Below are positions 29,343 through 39,365 of a DNA stretch of 64,000 nt, one piece after another. Position 1 is the stretch's first letter. Each line of letters opens with the position of its first letter. Both the position numbers and the translations under genes were made by a program. The notes under the pieces are model-generated. The model saw only the letters and a list, made by a program, of their open reading frames with translations, was not told the DNA's origin and did no database searches. This DNA is from JBCFBK01 sp038562555 (GTDB taxonomy: Bacteria > Bacteroidota > Bacteroidia > Bacteroidales > Prolixibacteraceae), in contig JBCFBK010000010.1 of assembly GCA_038562555.1 (NCBI GenBank), positions 1 to 64,000 of the forward strand, written 5' to 3'.

Positions 29343-30686
29343 ATGAAAAAAATATTAATCAATCTTTTGATGAGCCTGCTGGTTTCAGGCTCATTGCCGG
29401 CCCAGAAAAACTGGGTCTCCCTCTTCAACGGAAAAAACATGGAAGGGTGGAAGCAACTCAACGGCAAAGCCCTCTATGAAGTCAGGGATGGTGCGATCGT
29501 CGGCACCAGCGTGTATGGCACCCCAAATAGTTTCCTGGTGACCGAACAAGACTATGGTGACTTTATTCTGGAATTTGAATTCAAGGTATCTGAAACTCTG
29601 AACTCCGGAGTTCAGTTCCGCAGTGAAAGCCGGGTCGACTATCGCGAAGGTAAGGTTCACGGATACCAGTATGAGTTGGATCCTTCAGACCGGGCCTGGA
29701 CGGGAGGCATTTTTGATGAGGGACGCAGGGGGTGGCTTTATCCGCTAAGTAAAAATCCAACGGCAGGATCAGCTTTCCGGCACAATGACTGGAATAAAGG
29801 CCGCATCGAAGCGATTGGCCCTTCGATTAAAACTTTCCTCAATGGGATCCCTTGTGCTGACATACTGGATAATATGACACCTAAAGGTTTCATTGCCCTG
29901 CAGGTGCATCAGGTGAAAGATCCCAAACGAGCCGGATTAACCGTAGCCTGGCGTAATATCAGGATCTGCACCAAAAATCCGGAAAAAGAAATCCTGAAAA
30001 ATACCCCGTCTGTTCCCCGGGTAAACTGCATTGACAATACGCTTTCGGAACCGGAAAAAGCCCAGGGCTGGAAATTGCTGTTTGACGGCAAGACCACCGC
30101 CGGATGGAAAAGTGCCAGGGGAGAAACTTTCCCCTCCATGGTTTTTGTTGTCGGGAACGGGATCCTGAAAGTGGAAAAAACACAGGAAGGTTCCGGTGGG
30201 ATCATGACAGAGCAGAAATACCGGAATTTTGAACTGTTGGTGGACTTCCGGATAACTGAAGGTTCCAACAGCGGGATCAAGTATTTTGTCAACCGCAATG
30301 AAAGTACAGGCGAGCTGGCTACGATCGGATGCGAATATCAGATTCTGGATGATAAACTTCATCCGGATGCTGGAAAGGGAGTGAAAGGAAACAGGACCCT
30401 GGGTTCACTCTATGACCTGATTGCTGCTCCAGCCGATAAGCCATACCGTCCCTCAACTTTTAATCATGCCAGGATTGTGGTTCAGGGCAACCGGGTGGAG
30501 CACTGGCTTAATGATGTTAAAATTGTGGAATATGAGCGAAACACCCAAATGTGGCAGGCCCTGGTCAATTACAGCAAGTTCAGCGACATTCCCGGTTTCG
30601 GCAGCGCCGGATCCGGAAACATCCTTCTGCAGGATCATGGGGATGAAGTTTGGTTTAAAAACATCAAAATCAGGGAAATCAACTAA
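29343..30686 (+). CDS. Tandem DUF1080 (3-keto-disaccharide hydrolase) protein
   Basis: 447 residues with a signal peptide ending near GSLPAQ. Two DUF1080 concanavalin-like domains lie head to tail: about 24-215 (WVSLFNGKNMEGWKQLNGKA, LNSGVQFRSE, HGYQYELDPS) and about 240-447 (WKLLFDGKTTAGWKSARGE, SNSGIKYFVN, GCEYQILDD). The family has been shown to act on 3-keto-glycosides. The very next gene is a Gfo/Idh/MocA oxidoreductase of the kind that makes 3-keto sugars, so an oxidation-then-cleavage route is likely. Substrate unknown. Confidence 0.85.
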   Translation: MKKILINLLMSLLVSGSLPAQKNWVSLFNGKNMEGWKQLNGKALYEVRDGAIVGTSVYGTPNSFLVTEQDYGDFILEFEFKVSETLNSGVQFRSESRVDYREGKVHGYQYELDPSDRAWTGGIFDEGRRGWLYPLSKNPTAGSAFRHNDWNKGRIEAIGPSIKTFLNGIPCADILDNMTPKGFIALQVHQVKDPKRAGLTVAWRNIRICTKNPEKEILKNTPSVPRVNCIDNTLSEPEKAQGWKLLFDGKTTAGWKSARGETFPSMVFVVGNGILKVEKTQEGSGGIMTEQKYRNFELLVDFRITEGSNSGIKYFVNRNESTGELATIGCEYQILDDKLHPDAGKGVKGNRTLGSLYDLIAAPADKPYRPSTFNHARIVVQGNRVEHWLNDVKIVEYERNTQMWQALVNYSKFSDIPGFGSAGSGNILLQDHGDEVWFKNIKIREIN

Positions 30687-30704
30687 AAAACAAATTATAC
30701 ACAC

Positions 30705-32111
30705 ATGAAACGAAGAAATTTTATAACAGCAGGGGCATCTGCAGCAGCAGGATTCTCCATCATTCCTTCCTTTGTCCTTGGAAAGGCTTTCGGACATGTA
30801 GCCCCCAGTGATAAGGTCAACCTGGCTTGTTGCGGGATCGGTCACCGGGGCGGATCAATCATCAAATCCCTGCATGAGACCGGACTGGCCAATATCGTAG
30901 CTTTATGCGACACAGATATGGGGGCGGCGCATACACTGGAGCTGATCAATCTGTTTCCGGATGCTCCCCGCTTTCAGGATTTTCGGGTGATGTTCGATAA
31001 AATGCAGAACCGGTTTGATGCCATAACGGTTGGTATACCGGACTTTTCTCACTTTCCGGTCACCATGCTGGCCCTGTCTCAGAGAAAACATGTTTATGTG
31101 GAAAAACCAATGGCCCGGACATTTCGTGAAGTGGAGCTGATGATGAAAGCAGCAGAAAAATATAATGTGGCGACACAAATGGGAAATCAGGGACATTCTG
31201 AGGCCAATTACTTTCAGTTTAAAGCCTGGACCGAAGCCGGGATCATTAAAGATGTAACCGCAATTACCGCCCATATGAACGGTGGCCGCCGCTGGCACGG
31301 CTGGGATACGAAAATCACTAAAATGCCGGGAGGAGAACCTATTCCGGAAACGCTTGACTGGGATACATGGCTGACAACCGCTCAATATCACGAATATTAC
31401 CGGGATTATGTGAACGGACAGTGGCGCTGCTGGTATGACTTTGGAATGGGAGCTCTTGGTGACTGGGGAGCACATATCATTGATACAGCTCATCAGTTCC
31501 TGGATCTGGGACTCCCGGAGGAAGTGGATCCGCTAAAAATTGATGGTCATAACCCGTTTTTCTTTCCTCAGGCATCCACACTGGCGTTCAGGTTCCCCAA
31601 ACGGGGGGAAATGCCTCCGGTTACCATTACCTGGTATGACGGGGTAAACAATGTGCCGGAAGTTCCTGAAGGATACGCTCTTTCCGAGCTTGATCCGGAT
31701 ATTCCACCCTCAGGTAACGGAAAAATTCAGCCATCAAAGTTGAACCCGGGAAAAATTATCTACAGTAAGGATCTGATTTTCAAGGGTGGATCGCATGCCC
31801 GGACTTTGTCCATCATTCCGGACGAAAAAGAGCAGGAAATGGCCTCCCGTTTGCCTGAATATCCGGCCAGTCCTTCGAATCATTTCGCCAACTTCCTGAA
31901 AGCCTGCAAAGGAGAAGAAAAATGCCGCTCATCTTTTGATATTGCCGGACCACTCAGCCAGGTCTTTAACCTGGGAGTCATTGCCCAGCGACTAAACACC
32001 CGCATTCTGTTCGATCGGGAAAAGAAGCAGATCACCAACAATAAGCAGGCCAATGACCTGCTCCGGGGAACTGCTCCGCGCAAAGGCTGGGAGCAGTATT
32101 ACCAATTGTAA
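30705..32111 (+). CDS. Tat-exported Gfo/Idh/MocA-family oxidoreductase
   Basis: 468 residues. The N-terminus MKRRNFITAGASAAAGFSII is a twin-arginine signal, so the protein is folded with its NAD(P) before export. The Rossmann domain (about 36-160) has ACCGIGHRGGSIIKSL and the hallmark VYVEKPMAR. The C-terminal oxidoreductase domain follows, with DWDTWLTTAQYHEYYRDY and MGALGDWGAHIIDTAHQFL. It probably oxidises a sugar hydroxyl or acts as a GH109-like retaining glycosidase; the pairing with the DUF1080 gene 18 bases upstream favours 3-keto sugar chemistry. Confidence 0.87.
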   Translation: MKRRNFITAGASAAAGFSIIPSFVLGKAFGHVAPSDKVNLACCGIGHRGGSIIKSLHETGLANIVALCDTDMGAAHTLELINLFPDAPRFQDFRVMFDKMQNRFDAITVGIPDFSHFPVTMLALSQRKHVYVEKPMARTFREVELMMKAAEKYNVATQMGNQGHSEANYFQFKAWTEAGIIKDVTAITAHMNGGRRWHGWDTKITKMPGGEPIPETLDWDTWLTTAQYHEYYRDYVNGQWRCWYDFGMGALGDWGAHIIDTAHQFLDLGLPEEVDPLKIDGHNPFFFPQASTLAFRFPKRGEMPPVTITWYDGVNNVPEVPEGYALSELDPDIPPSGNGKIQPSKLNPGKIIYSKDLIFKGGSHARTLSIIPDEKEQEMASRLPEYPASPSNHFANFLKACKGEEKCRSSFDIAGPLSQVFNLGVIAQRLNTRILFDREKKQITNNKQANDLLRGTAPRKGWEQYYQL

Positions 32112-32182
32112 CGATTCCTTCCGGAGAGACCGCCGTGGCCGAATTCCGGAAATCATTTTTAAACGTCCTAAATGCGTATAAG

Positions 32183-34711
32183 ATGAATCGTATAAAAACG
32201 AAAATACTGATCGCCCTGATGATGTTGGTCTCGGTTGGAACTGCCGGACAAAAGGTCCATCCCCGTTACCTGGAGATCCCTGTTCCGTCAGGTGGAACCG
32301 AGGTACGGCAAAATCCTCCGGTGCTGCGCTGGCCGCGCGAAAAAGGAAAAAATATTGCTTATGAGGTCATGCTTTCACAGGATCCCCTTTTTGAGGATAA
32401 CCGGAACATGGTGAAAGCCAAAACCGCGATGGCGGTTTATAATCCTCACCGAAAATTAAATCCCGGAATATGGTACTGGAAATACCGGAAAAACGGAGGA
32501 AGCTTTTCAAAACCGCAGGAATTTGTTGTCAGATCCAATGCGACCAATTTGGCTTCACCTCCGGCAGAGGAATTCTTAAAGTCTGTTCCTGCCGATCATC
32601 CGCGTATCCTGCTTCAAAAAAATGAAGCAGAACGCTTCAGAACTTTTCAGGACGACCCGGATGCCCGGGCCATTATTACTCAGGCCCAAAAATATCTGAC
32701 TGCTCCTGTTCCCTCAGAAAAGGACGCCTGGTCAGGGAAAAAAATGGATGACCCCGACCAGCAGAGAAAACTTGACCTGGATGCCAGTCAGGATGCTTCC
32801 AGTGCAGTGTATGAAAAAATCATCACGCTGTCACAGGCCTATGTACTGACCGGAAATCAGGCCTTCTCTGCCAAAGCCATTTCAATGGGAATGGAAGTAA
32901 GTTCATGGGATCCGGAAGGTGTCACCCGTCTTTCTGACTTCGGTGATGCCCGGTGTATGTTGGGAATGGCTTTGGTCTTTGATACTTTTTATGATCAACT
33001 GGATGAAAAGCAAAAGGAAAAACTAGTTTGGGCATCATCTGCAAGAGCCGCTAATTTTTACAAGTCGTGGATCAATGACATTGAGACGAAAGTATTGAGC
33101 GGACATGTATGGCAGCATATTTTGCATTATTTCTTTCAAACAGCCATAGCCTTGCATGGTGAAGAACCCCTTGCTGAACAATGGCTGACCTATGCCTACG
33201 AGCTCTTCCTTGCCCGTGCACCGGTACTTGGCGGTCCGGATGGAGGCTGGGTGGAAGGTGTCTCCTATTTCCGCATGAATATGGAAACCATGATCGACAT
33301 CCCCTTATTCATTCAGAAGTTCACCGGCTTCGACTTCATCGGTTCGCATCCCTGGTACCGGGGAAATACGAAATGGATGATTTACCATATTCCTCCGGGC
33401 TCGGCTGCTGACGGCTTTGGCGACAATACAGAAGAAGTCTTGTCACCCGGAGCGGCTTACCTGGCTTATGCACAGGAAATGGCCAAATTAAACAATGATA
33501 CGCTGGCTGGCTGGTATGCCCGGGAAGTCAGGAAATATGAAAACCCTGATCTTTCAGCAACGGAAGTGCTCCGCTGGGTACGACTGACCAAAACCAGAGG
33601 ATTAAAAATGCCGGAAATTAAAAATGATCCGGCGCTTCCCATGGCGGTTGTTTTCAGAGAAACAGGTTTGGCAGCCATCCATTCCGATCCCCGGAACACG
33701 CCGGATAATCTGATGGTTGCCTTTAAGTCAAGCCCCTTTGGCTCCTATGGGCATATGCTGTGCGATCAGAATACCTTTAACATCCTCTATGGCGGGAAAA
33801 AGCTCTTTTACAGAACCGGATATAAGATTACGATGGACGATCCGCACCGAACCGGATGGTACCAAACGACAAAAAGCCAAAACGGGATTTTGATCAATGA
33901 TCAGGGTCAAACTTACAGTAACAATGCCTTTGGATGGATTTCCCGCTTTATGCAGGGCGATGAAATCGCTTATATAAAAGGAGATGCAACCAACGCTTAC
34001 AAAAATGAAGAAACAGGAAAGCCGGAGGTCAAAAAGGTCATCAGGCATTTGGTTCTGATAAAACCGGACCTGATCATTATTTATGATGAACTGGAATCGG
34101 AAAAGGATGTATGCTGGGGATGGTTGATACACAGTTCTCAGAAGATGAAAACGGATCCTGCCAACAGTACTTTTTCTGTTACTCTGCCTGGTGTAAAAGG
34201 ATCCGGTAAAATTTTCAGCAGCCAGGAAGTCCGGTGGGCGGTGACCGATACATTTGAAGTTCCGGCCGTAAACTGGAGAAAAAGCAGGTATCCGGATGGA
34301 CGCCTAAAAACTTACGATGATCCGCAGTGGCACCTTAAAGTAACCGGTCATGAGAAAAGTAAAGCGATGCGCTATTTAACCATCCTTCAGATTTCTCCAA
34401 ATGCTGATTTGAACCAAATCCTCACTGAAAACAAGCCCGGAAAAAACCGGAATGTGGATTTAGCGATTGGCCAATGGTCAGTTTCTGCCAATCTGAACAC
34501 GGACGTCCCTCCCGGCCTTATGATCAGAAAAAAAGATGGTCGTGTTGCTTTCAGCATTGATTCAAAAGAAATAAATTTAAAAGGAGAAATCTTTAACGGA
34601 AATCAGGAGAACAGCTCCCTGCTGATTGAAAAAAAGAATGGACAACCATTTATTCAGGAAGCAGGCGACTCGATACCTGAGGCAATGAGGAATGTTTTAT
34701 TGTATCACTAA
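32183..34711 (+). CDS. DUF4962 / heparinase II/III-like polysaccharide lyase
   Basis: 842 residues from the ATG at 32183, which is followed by a signal peptide (MMLVSVGTAGQ); an upstream GTG is open in frame but less likely. An N-terminal Ig-like DUF4962 part (about 20-130) precedes an alpha-barrel (about 135-460, containing HVWQHILHYFFQTAIALHGE and GPDGGWVEGVSYFRMN) and a beta-sandwich heparinase II/III domain (about 480-830). This is the layout of heparinase II and related lyases that cleave uronate-containing, often sulfated, glycans by beta-elimination. Sulfatase genes follow at once. Lyase family number and substrate cannot be fixed from sequence alone. Confidence 0.82.
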   Translation: MNRIKTKILIALMMLVSVGTAGQKVHPRYLEIPVPSGGTEVRQNPPVLRWPREKGKNIAYEVMLSQDPLFEDNRNMVKAKTAMAVYNPHRKLNPGIWYWKYRKNGGSFSKPQEFVVRSNATNLASPPAEEFLKSVPADHPRILLQKNEAERFRTFQDDPDARAIITQAQKYLTAPVPSEKDAWSGKKMDDPDQQRKLDLDASQDASSAVYEKIITLSQAYVLTGNQAFSAKAISMGMEVSSWDPEGVTRLSDFGDARCMLGMALVFDTFYDQLDEKQKEKLVWASSARAANFYKSWINDIETKVLSGHVWQHILHYFFQTAIALHGEEPLAEQWLTYAYELFLARAPVLGGPDGGWVEGVSYFRMNMETMIDIPLFIQKFTGFDFIGSHPWYRGNTKWMIYHIPPGSAADGFGDNTEEVLSPGAAYLAYAQEMAKLNNDTLAGWYAREVRKYENPDLSATEVLRWVRLTKTRGLKMPEIKNDPALPMAVVFRETGLAAIHSDPRNTPDNLMVAFKSSPFGSYGHMLCDQNTFNILYGGKKLFYRTGYKITMDDPHRTGWYQTTKSQNGILINDQGQTYSNNAFGWISRFMQGDEIAYIKGDATNAYKNEETGKPEVKKVIRHLVLIKPDLIIIYDELESEKDVCWGWLIHSSQKMKTDPANSTFSVTLPGVKGSGKIFSSQEVRWAVTDTFEVPAVNWRKSRYPDGRLKTYDDPQWHLKVTGHEKSKAMRYLTILQISPNADLNQILTENKPGKNRNVDLAIGQWSVSANLNTDVPPGLMIRKKDGRVAFSIDSKEINLKGEIFNGNQENSSLLIEKKNGQPFIQEAGDSIPEAMRNVLLYH

Positions 34712-34723
34712 TGCGTGTATATC

Positions 34724-36160
34724 ATGAAGCTATTTACAACAACTTGCATGGTTCTGAGCCTTTTTTCAACAGGTACTGCAAATACTAAAGACCGCCCCAA
34801 CGTTTTAATGATCTCTGTGGATGATCTGAACGATTGGATTGGCTGTATGGGAGGGCATCCTTCAGCCCGAACACCCAATATGGATAAACTGGCCTCACAA
34901 GGGATCCTTTTTAGTAATGCCCACTGTCAGGTTCCCTTATGCGGACCGTCAAGAGCTTCCTTATTGAGTGGATTACGTCCTTCTTCCACCGGTATTTACG
35001 GACAGATCAAAGATGAGGATATCAGAGAAGCAAATGCACATACAAAGCAAGCGCTCTTTTTACCGGAGTATTTTAAAAACAACGGCTATCATACCATGGG
35101 CATTGGGAAAATATTCCATGAACATGCACCTGCCGGGGTTTTTGAAGAATCGGGTGGCAGGGAAAAAGGGTTTGGACCTTTACCTCCGAATGGCCAAAAA
35201 TTTCACTGGAATAAAAAAGGCACGCAAACAGATTGGGGTGCCTTCCCAAACAGCGATGAGGAAATGCCCGATTATCGTTCTGCACAATGGACCATTGAAC
35301 GGCTTAAACGAAAGTATACCCAACCCTTTTTTTTAACGGTAGGTTTCATTAGGCCTCATGTACCCTGGTATGTTCCTCAAAAATGGTTTGATAAAAACCC
35401 TTCCGGAAGCATCGTGGCTCCCCCCTTTAAGAGTGATGACCGGAATGACCTTCCGGCTATAGCCCTTCAGATCGATGAGCTTCCTATGATGCCAACAACC
35501 GAATGGGCAATTCAAAATAATGAGTGGACAAATATGGTGCAGGCTTACCTGGCATGCGTATCCTTTACCGATCATTATATCGGCGAAATCCTGAACGCCC
35601 TTGAGAAAAGCGGGTACAAAAATAATACGATTGTTATATTATGGTCAGATAATGGCTACCGGCTGGGTGAAAAAGGGACTTTTGCGAAGCATTGTCTTTG
35701 GAGCGAAGCAACCCGGGTGCCATTGATCATTTCAGTTCCGGGAATGAAGAAAAACCGGGTCTGTGATCAGCTTGTCGAACTGCTGGATATTTATCCGACG
35801 CTGACCGATTTATGCGGTTTGCCTGCGAACAAGACCAACGAAGGGAAAAGCCTGAAATCAGTCATGGAAAATGGTGAATCAGAAAATTATGCCATCAGCA
35901 CATATGGACGAAATAATCACGCGGTCATTTCGGAAAATTACCGCTATATCAGGTATGAAGACGGCTCCGAGGAGCTTTATGACTTAAAGAATGACCCGAA
36001 TGAATGGAATAATATTGCTCATGATGAAAAATCGATAAAAATCAAGGAACAGCACCGGAGATATCTGCCTGTCAGCAATGCTTTATGGTCACGCAAGTCA
36101 TCCTATGGTGTCAATCCGTTTTTTATCAATCAAAGGCTGACACAATCAGATCAGGAATAA
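34724..36160 (+). CDS. Sulfatase, iduronate-2-sulfatase-like (S1_7 type)
   Basis: 478 residues from the ATG at 34724; a GTG nine bases upstream is also in frame. Signal peptide present. Cys73 in LCGPSRASLLSGLRPSSTG is the residue to be converted to formylglycine; the usual T-G of the signature is S-G. LMISVDDLNDWIGCMGGHPS binds calcium, and LGEKGTFAKHCLWSEATRVP matches the iduronate-2-sulfatase branch. It should remove a 2-O-type sulfate from an end sugar. First of five sulfatases; needs a maturation enzyme encoded outside this window. Confidence 0.9.
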   Translation: MKLFTTTCMVLSLFSTGTANTKDRPNVLMISVDDLNDWIGCMGGHPSARTPNMDKLASQGILFSNAHCQVPLCGPSRASLLSGLRPSSTGIYGQIKDEDIREANAHTKQALFLPEYFKNNGYHTMGIGKIFHEHAPAGVFEESGGREKGFGPLPPNGQKFHWNKKGTQTDWGAFPNSDEEMPDYRSAQWTIERLKRKYTQPFFLTVGFIRPHVPWYVPQKWFDKNPSGSIVAPPFKSDDRNDLPAIALQIDELPMMPTTEWAIQNNEWTNMVQAYLACVSFTDHYIGEILNALEKSGYKNNTIVILWSDNGYRLGEKGTFAKHCLWSEATRVPLIISVPGMKKNRVCDQLVELLDIYPTLTDLCGLPANKTNEGKSLKSVMENGESENYAISTYGRNNHAVISENYRYIRYEDGSEELYDLKNDPNEWNNIAHDEKSIKIKEQHRRYLPVSNALWSRKSSYGVNPFFINQRLTQSDQE

Positions 36161-36173
36161 CTTAAATGATGGT

Positions 36174-37733
36174 ATGATGAACCAGAATACAATAAAATGG
36201 ATTTCAATAAGCTCAATGGCCGGATTGATACTTGGAAGCTGGCATTGCACCGAAGCTGCGGCAAAAGAGAAGCGGCCCAATATCCTTTTTGCAATTGCCG
36301 ACGATCAGTCCTACCCTTATGCTTCGGCTTACGGAACGAAAGGAATTCATACACCTGCTTTTGATGAAGTGGCAAAGAAAGGCGTCCTGTTCACCAATGC
36401 CTTTGTTGCTGCCCCGCAATGCAGTCCTTCAAGAGCCGCCATTCTTACAGGCAAAAACATCTGGCAGTTGGAAGAAGCAGGGACGCACAGCAGCTATTTC
36501 CCGAAGCATTTTCAAGTCTTTCCGGACCTGTTGGAACAAAACGGTTATTCCATTGGCTACACAGGTAAACCATGGGGACCAGGGAACTGGAAAGATGCCG
36601 GCTGGTCCCGTAACCCTACCGGTCCTGAATATAACTCCATCCAATTCAATTCGGTACCAGCCTCGGGGATCAGTAAAATTGACTATTTTGAAAATTTTAA
36701 AGCATTTTATTCCCAAAAGCAAGCTGACAATCCTTTCTTTTTCTGGTACGGAGGACAGGAACCTCACCGGGATTATGAGGAAGGCTCAGGACTGAAATCA
36801 GGGAAAAAATTACAGGATGCTGTTGTACCTTCATTTCTGCCAAACTTTCCTGTTGTGCAAAGCGATATTTTGGATCATATCCTTGAAATAGAATGGTTCG
36901 ATGCCCAACTCGGCAAAATGATAAGATTCCTGGAAGAAAAAGGAGAGCTGGACAATACGATCGTTGTGGTGACAGCCGACAACGGAATGCCGTTTCCGTC
37001 AGCAAAAGCAAACCTGTATGAATATGGGACACATGTCCCTCTCGCAATCTGCCGGCCCGGGACAATCCCCGGTAATCGGGTTGCAGAAGAACTGGTTGGA
37101 TTGATTGACCTTGCTCCGACTTTTCTCGACCTGGCAGGAGTAACTGAAATCCCCCTGATGAGCGGGCAAAGTCTTTCCGGGATCCTTTTAAACCTGTCTT
37201 TTCCCGGACGCCAATATATCCTGACCGGAAGGGAACGCCATAGCCATGCCCGGCCCGAAAACCTGGGTTATCCTTCGCGAGCCATCCGTACCAGGGATTT
37301 CCTTTATATTCTGAACATCAAACCTGACCGGTGGCCCGCAGGCGATCCGGCTTCCGGACTATCAGAGTCCAATGATGAAAAATCCTTATGGCCTGGTTAT
37401 CATGATATAGATAATTCGCCAACCAAACTGATGCTGATTGAAAACCGTGATCAGTTTCCTGATCAATTCAGGACAGGATATGAAAAGCGTCCTGCTGAAG
37501 AACTTTATGATGTCAGTAATGATCCGGGCTGTACCCGTAATCTGGCAGATAACCCTCAATTTCTGAACAAGAAGAACAAATTGAGAAAACAACTAAAAAA
37601 AGAACTAATTACCCAGGGTGATCCCAGAATGACCGGAAAGGAAGATCTTTTCGAATCCTATCCCCGTTTTGGGAGTATGAGGAATTTCCCGGGTTTTAAA
37701 GAAAGAGGAACGTATAATCCCAATTATCAGTAA
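36174..37733 (+). CDS. Sulfatase with CSPSR signature (possibly sulfamidase-like S1_8)
   Basis: 519 residues. The N-terminus is hydrophobic and ends in LGSWHC, a possible lipobox. Cys83 in CSPSRAAILTG is the formylglycine site. ILFAIADDQSYPYASAYGTK supplies the calcium-binding Asp pair and VVTADNGMPFPSAKANLYEY the second metal-binding segment. GKNIWQLEEAGTHSSYFPKH resembles the sulfamidase-related branch, but I assign it with low certainty. Spaced 13 bases from the preceding sulfatase. Confidence 0.88.
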   Translation: MMNQNTIKWISISSMAGLILGSWHCTEAAAKEKRPNILFAIADDQSYPYASAYGTKGIHTPAFDEVAKKGVLFTNAFVAAPQCSPSRAAILTGKNIWQLEEAGTHSSYFPKHFQVFPDLLEQNGYSIGYTGKPWGPGNWKDAGWSRNPTGPEYNSIQFNSVPASGISKIDYFENFKAFYSQKQADNPFFFWYGGQEPHRDYEEGSGLKSGKKLQDAVVPSFLPNFPVVQSDILDHILEIEWFDAQLGKMIRFLEEKGELDNTIVVVTADNGMPFPSAKANLYEYGTHVPLAICRPGTIPGNRVAEELVGLIDLAPTFLDLAGVTEIPLMSGQSLSGILLNLSFPGRQYILTGRERHSHARPENLGYPSRAIRTRDFLYILNIKPDRWPAGDPASGLSESNDEKSLWPGYHDIDNSPTKLMLIENRDQFPDQFRTGYEKRPAEELYDVSNDPGCTRNLADNPQFLNKKNKLRKQLKKELITQGDPRMTGKEDLFESYPRFGSMRNFPGFKERGTYNPNYQ

Positions 37734-37735
37734 AA

Positions 37736-39343
37736 ATGGAAAAAAATCAGTTGCAGAACTGTTTACTGAAGGCCGTCAGTTGTTTGCCGCTTATGGCATT
37801 ATCAGGATTTAGCATCAATGCAAATGCTGTTAAAAGTGAGCAAACCCGACAACCCAATATCGTGATCATCATGGCCGATGATATGGGTTACTCGGATATT
37901 GGATGTTACGGCAGTGAAATAGCCACACCAAATATTGACCGTTTGGCAGCGAACGGGTTACGGTTCAGAAATTTCTACAACAATGCCAAATGCTGTCCTT
38001 CAAGAGCATCCCTGCTTACCGGACTTTATAACCATGAAGCAGGAATGGGACGAATGGTCAGCAATGCAGATACAGAGATCCAACCGGGACCGTACCAGGG
38101 ATTTTTAAATGAGAATTGCCTCACCATTGCCGAAGTATTGAAACAGGCCGGATACTCCACGTACATGTCAGGAAAATGGCACCTGGGTGAACGTCAGGAA
38201 CACTGGCCGTCACAACGGGGATTTGACAAGTACTTTGGTCTCATCAGCGGGGCAAGCAGTTATTTTGAGATCATCAAAGAGTCCCGTCCAAGGAAAATGG
38301 CATATGGGAATCAATCCTGGACCCCACCCGATCAGGGCTTTTATATGACCGATGCGATCTCCGATTCGGCCGTTACCTTTATCCAATCACATTCGCATAC
38401 CGAAAGTGACAAACCATTCTTCCTGTACCTGGCATATACTTCCCCTCACTGGCCATTGCATGCTTTGGAAGAAGATATTAAAAAGTATGAAGGGAAATAT
38501 GCCTCCGGATGGGATTCAATCAGGGATGCAAGGCATAAAAAGATGATCCGCCTTGGGATCATTGACCGTACCTGTGCGCTTAGTCCGCGAACCACCGGGA
38601 TACCTTCATGGGATGAAGCCAAAGAAAAAGATTTATGGATCAGGCGGATGCAGGTTTATGCAGCGATGATCGACCGGATGGATCAGGGGATCGGACGGCT
38701 TATCCGGGCGCTGGAGAGTCTGGGAGAACTGGATAACACACTCATCCTGTTCCTTGCCGACAATGGCGGTTGCGCCGAAGTTGCCTCAACCCGGAACCTG
38801 GCCATTCCGGGCATTCCTGTTGGTGAGAAAGGATCATACGATTCGTATCACGAACCTTGGGCCAATGTCTCAAACACCCCTTACAGGTACTATAAAAATT
38901 GGTTATACGAAGGCGGTATCAGAACTCCTCTCATCGTTTTTTGGCCGGACCGGATCAATGGGAAAGGTACAATGACCGATCAGGTTGGCCACCTCATTGA
39001 TATCATGCCAACTTGTATGGAAGCGGCCGGAGCAAAATATCCGGAACAGCTTAAAAATAATCCGCTGAAACCATTAAGGGGACAGAGCCTGATGGCTGCA
39101 TTTAGGGGGGATGAGACTGACCGCCTGGATCCCCTGTTCTGGGAGTTTTCCGGAGAAATGGCTATGAGGCAGGGAAACTGGAAACTGCTAAAGACTAAAG
39201 GTGGTGAATGGGAGCTTTTTGACCTGAAAACAAATCCTGTAGAATTGAATAATTTAAGCAGCGTTTATCCCGATATACTGAATAAAATGGCTGGTGCATA
39301 TAATAACTGGAAAAAAGAAGTCGGTGTAAAACCAGCCAGGTAA
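37736..39343 (+). CDS. Sulfatase with CCPSR signature (arylsulfatase-like)
   Basis: 535 residues, starting two bases after the previous stop, so probably translationally coupled. Signal-like N-terminus (LMALSGFSINANA). Cys86, the first cysteine of CCPSRASLLTG, is the formylglycine site. IVIIMADDMGYSDIGCYGSE and LFLADNGGCAEVAST carry the metal-binding residues, and STYMSGKWHLGERQEHWPSQ is the conserved lysine/histidine segment. The second domain runs from about 400. It resembles arylsulfatases of the S1_4 type. The precise sulfate position is unknown. Confidence 0.9.
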   Translation: MEKNQLQNCLLKAVSCLPLMALSGFSINANAVKSEQTRQPNIVIIMADDMGYSDIGCYGSEIATPNIDRLAANGLRFRNFYNNAKCCPSRASLLTGLYNHEAGMGRMVSNADTEIQPGPYQGFLNENCLTIAEVLKQAGYSTYMSGKWHLGERQEHWPSQRGFDKYFGLISGASSYFEIIKESRPRKMAYGNQSWTPPDQGFYMTDAISDSAVTFIQSHSHTESDKPFFLYLAYTSPHWPLHALEEDIKKYEGKYASGWDSIRDARHKKMIRLGIIDRTCALSPRTTGIPSWDEAKEKDLWIRRMQVYAAMIDRMDQGIGRLIRALESLGELDNTLILFLADNGGCAEVASTRNLAIPGIPVGEKGSYDSYHEPWANVSNTPYRYYKNWLYEGGIRTPLIVFWPDRINGKGTMTDQVGHLIDIMPTCMEAAGAKYPEQLKNNPLKPLRGQSLMAAFRGDETDRLDPLFWEFSGEMAMRQGNWKLLKTKGGEWELFDLKTNPVELNNLSSVYPDILNKMAGAYNNWKKEVGVKPAR

Positions 39344-39365
39344 TGCTCTATAAAAAAATCAAATA

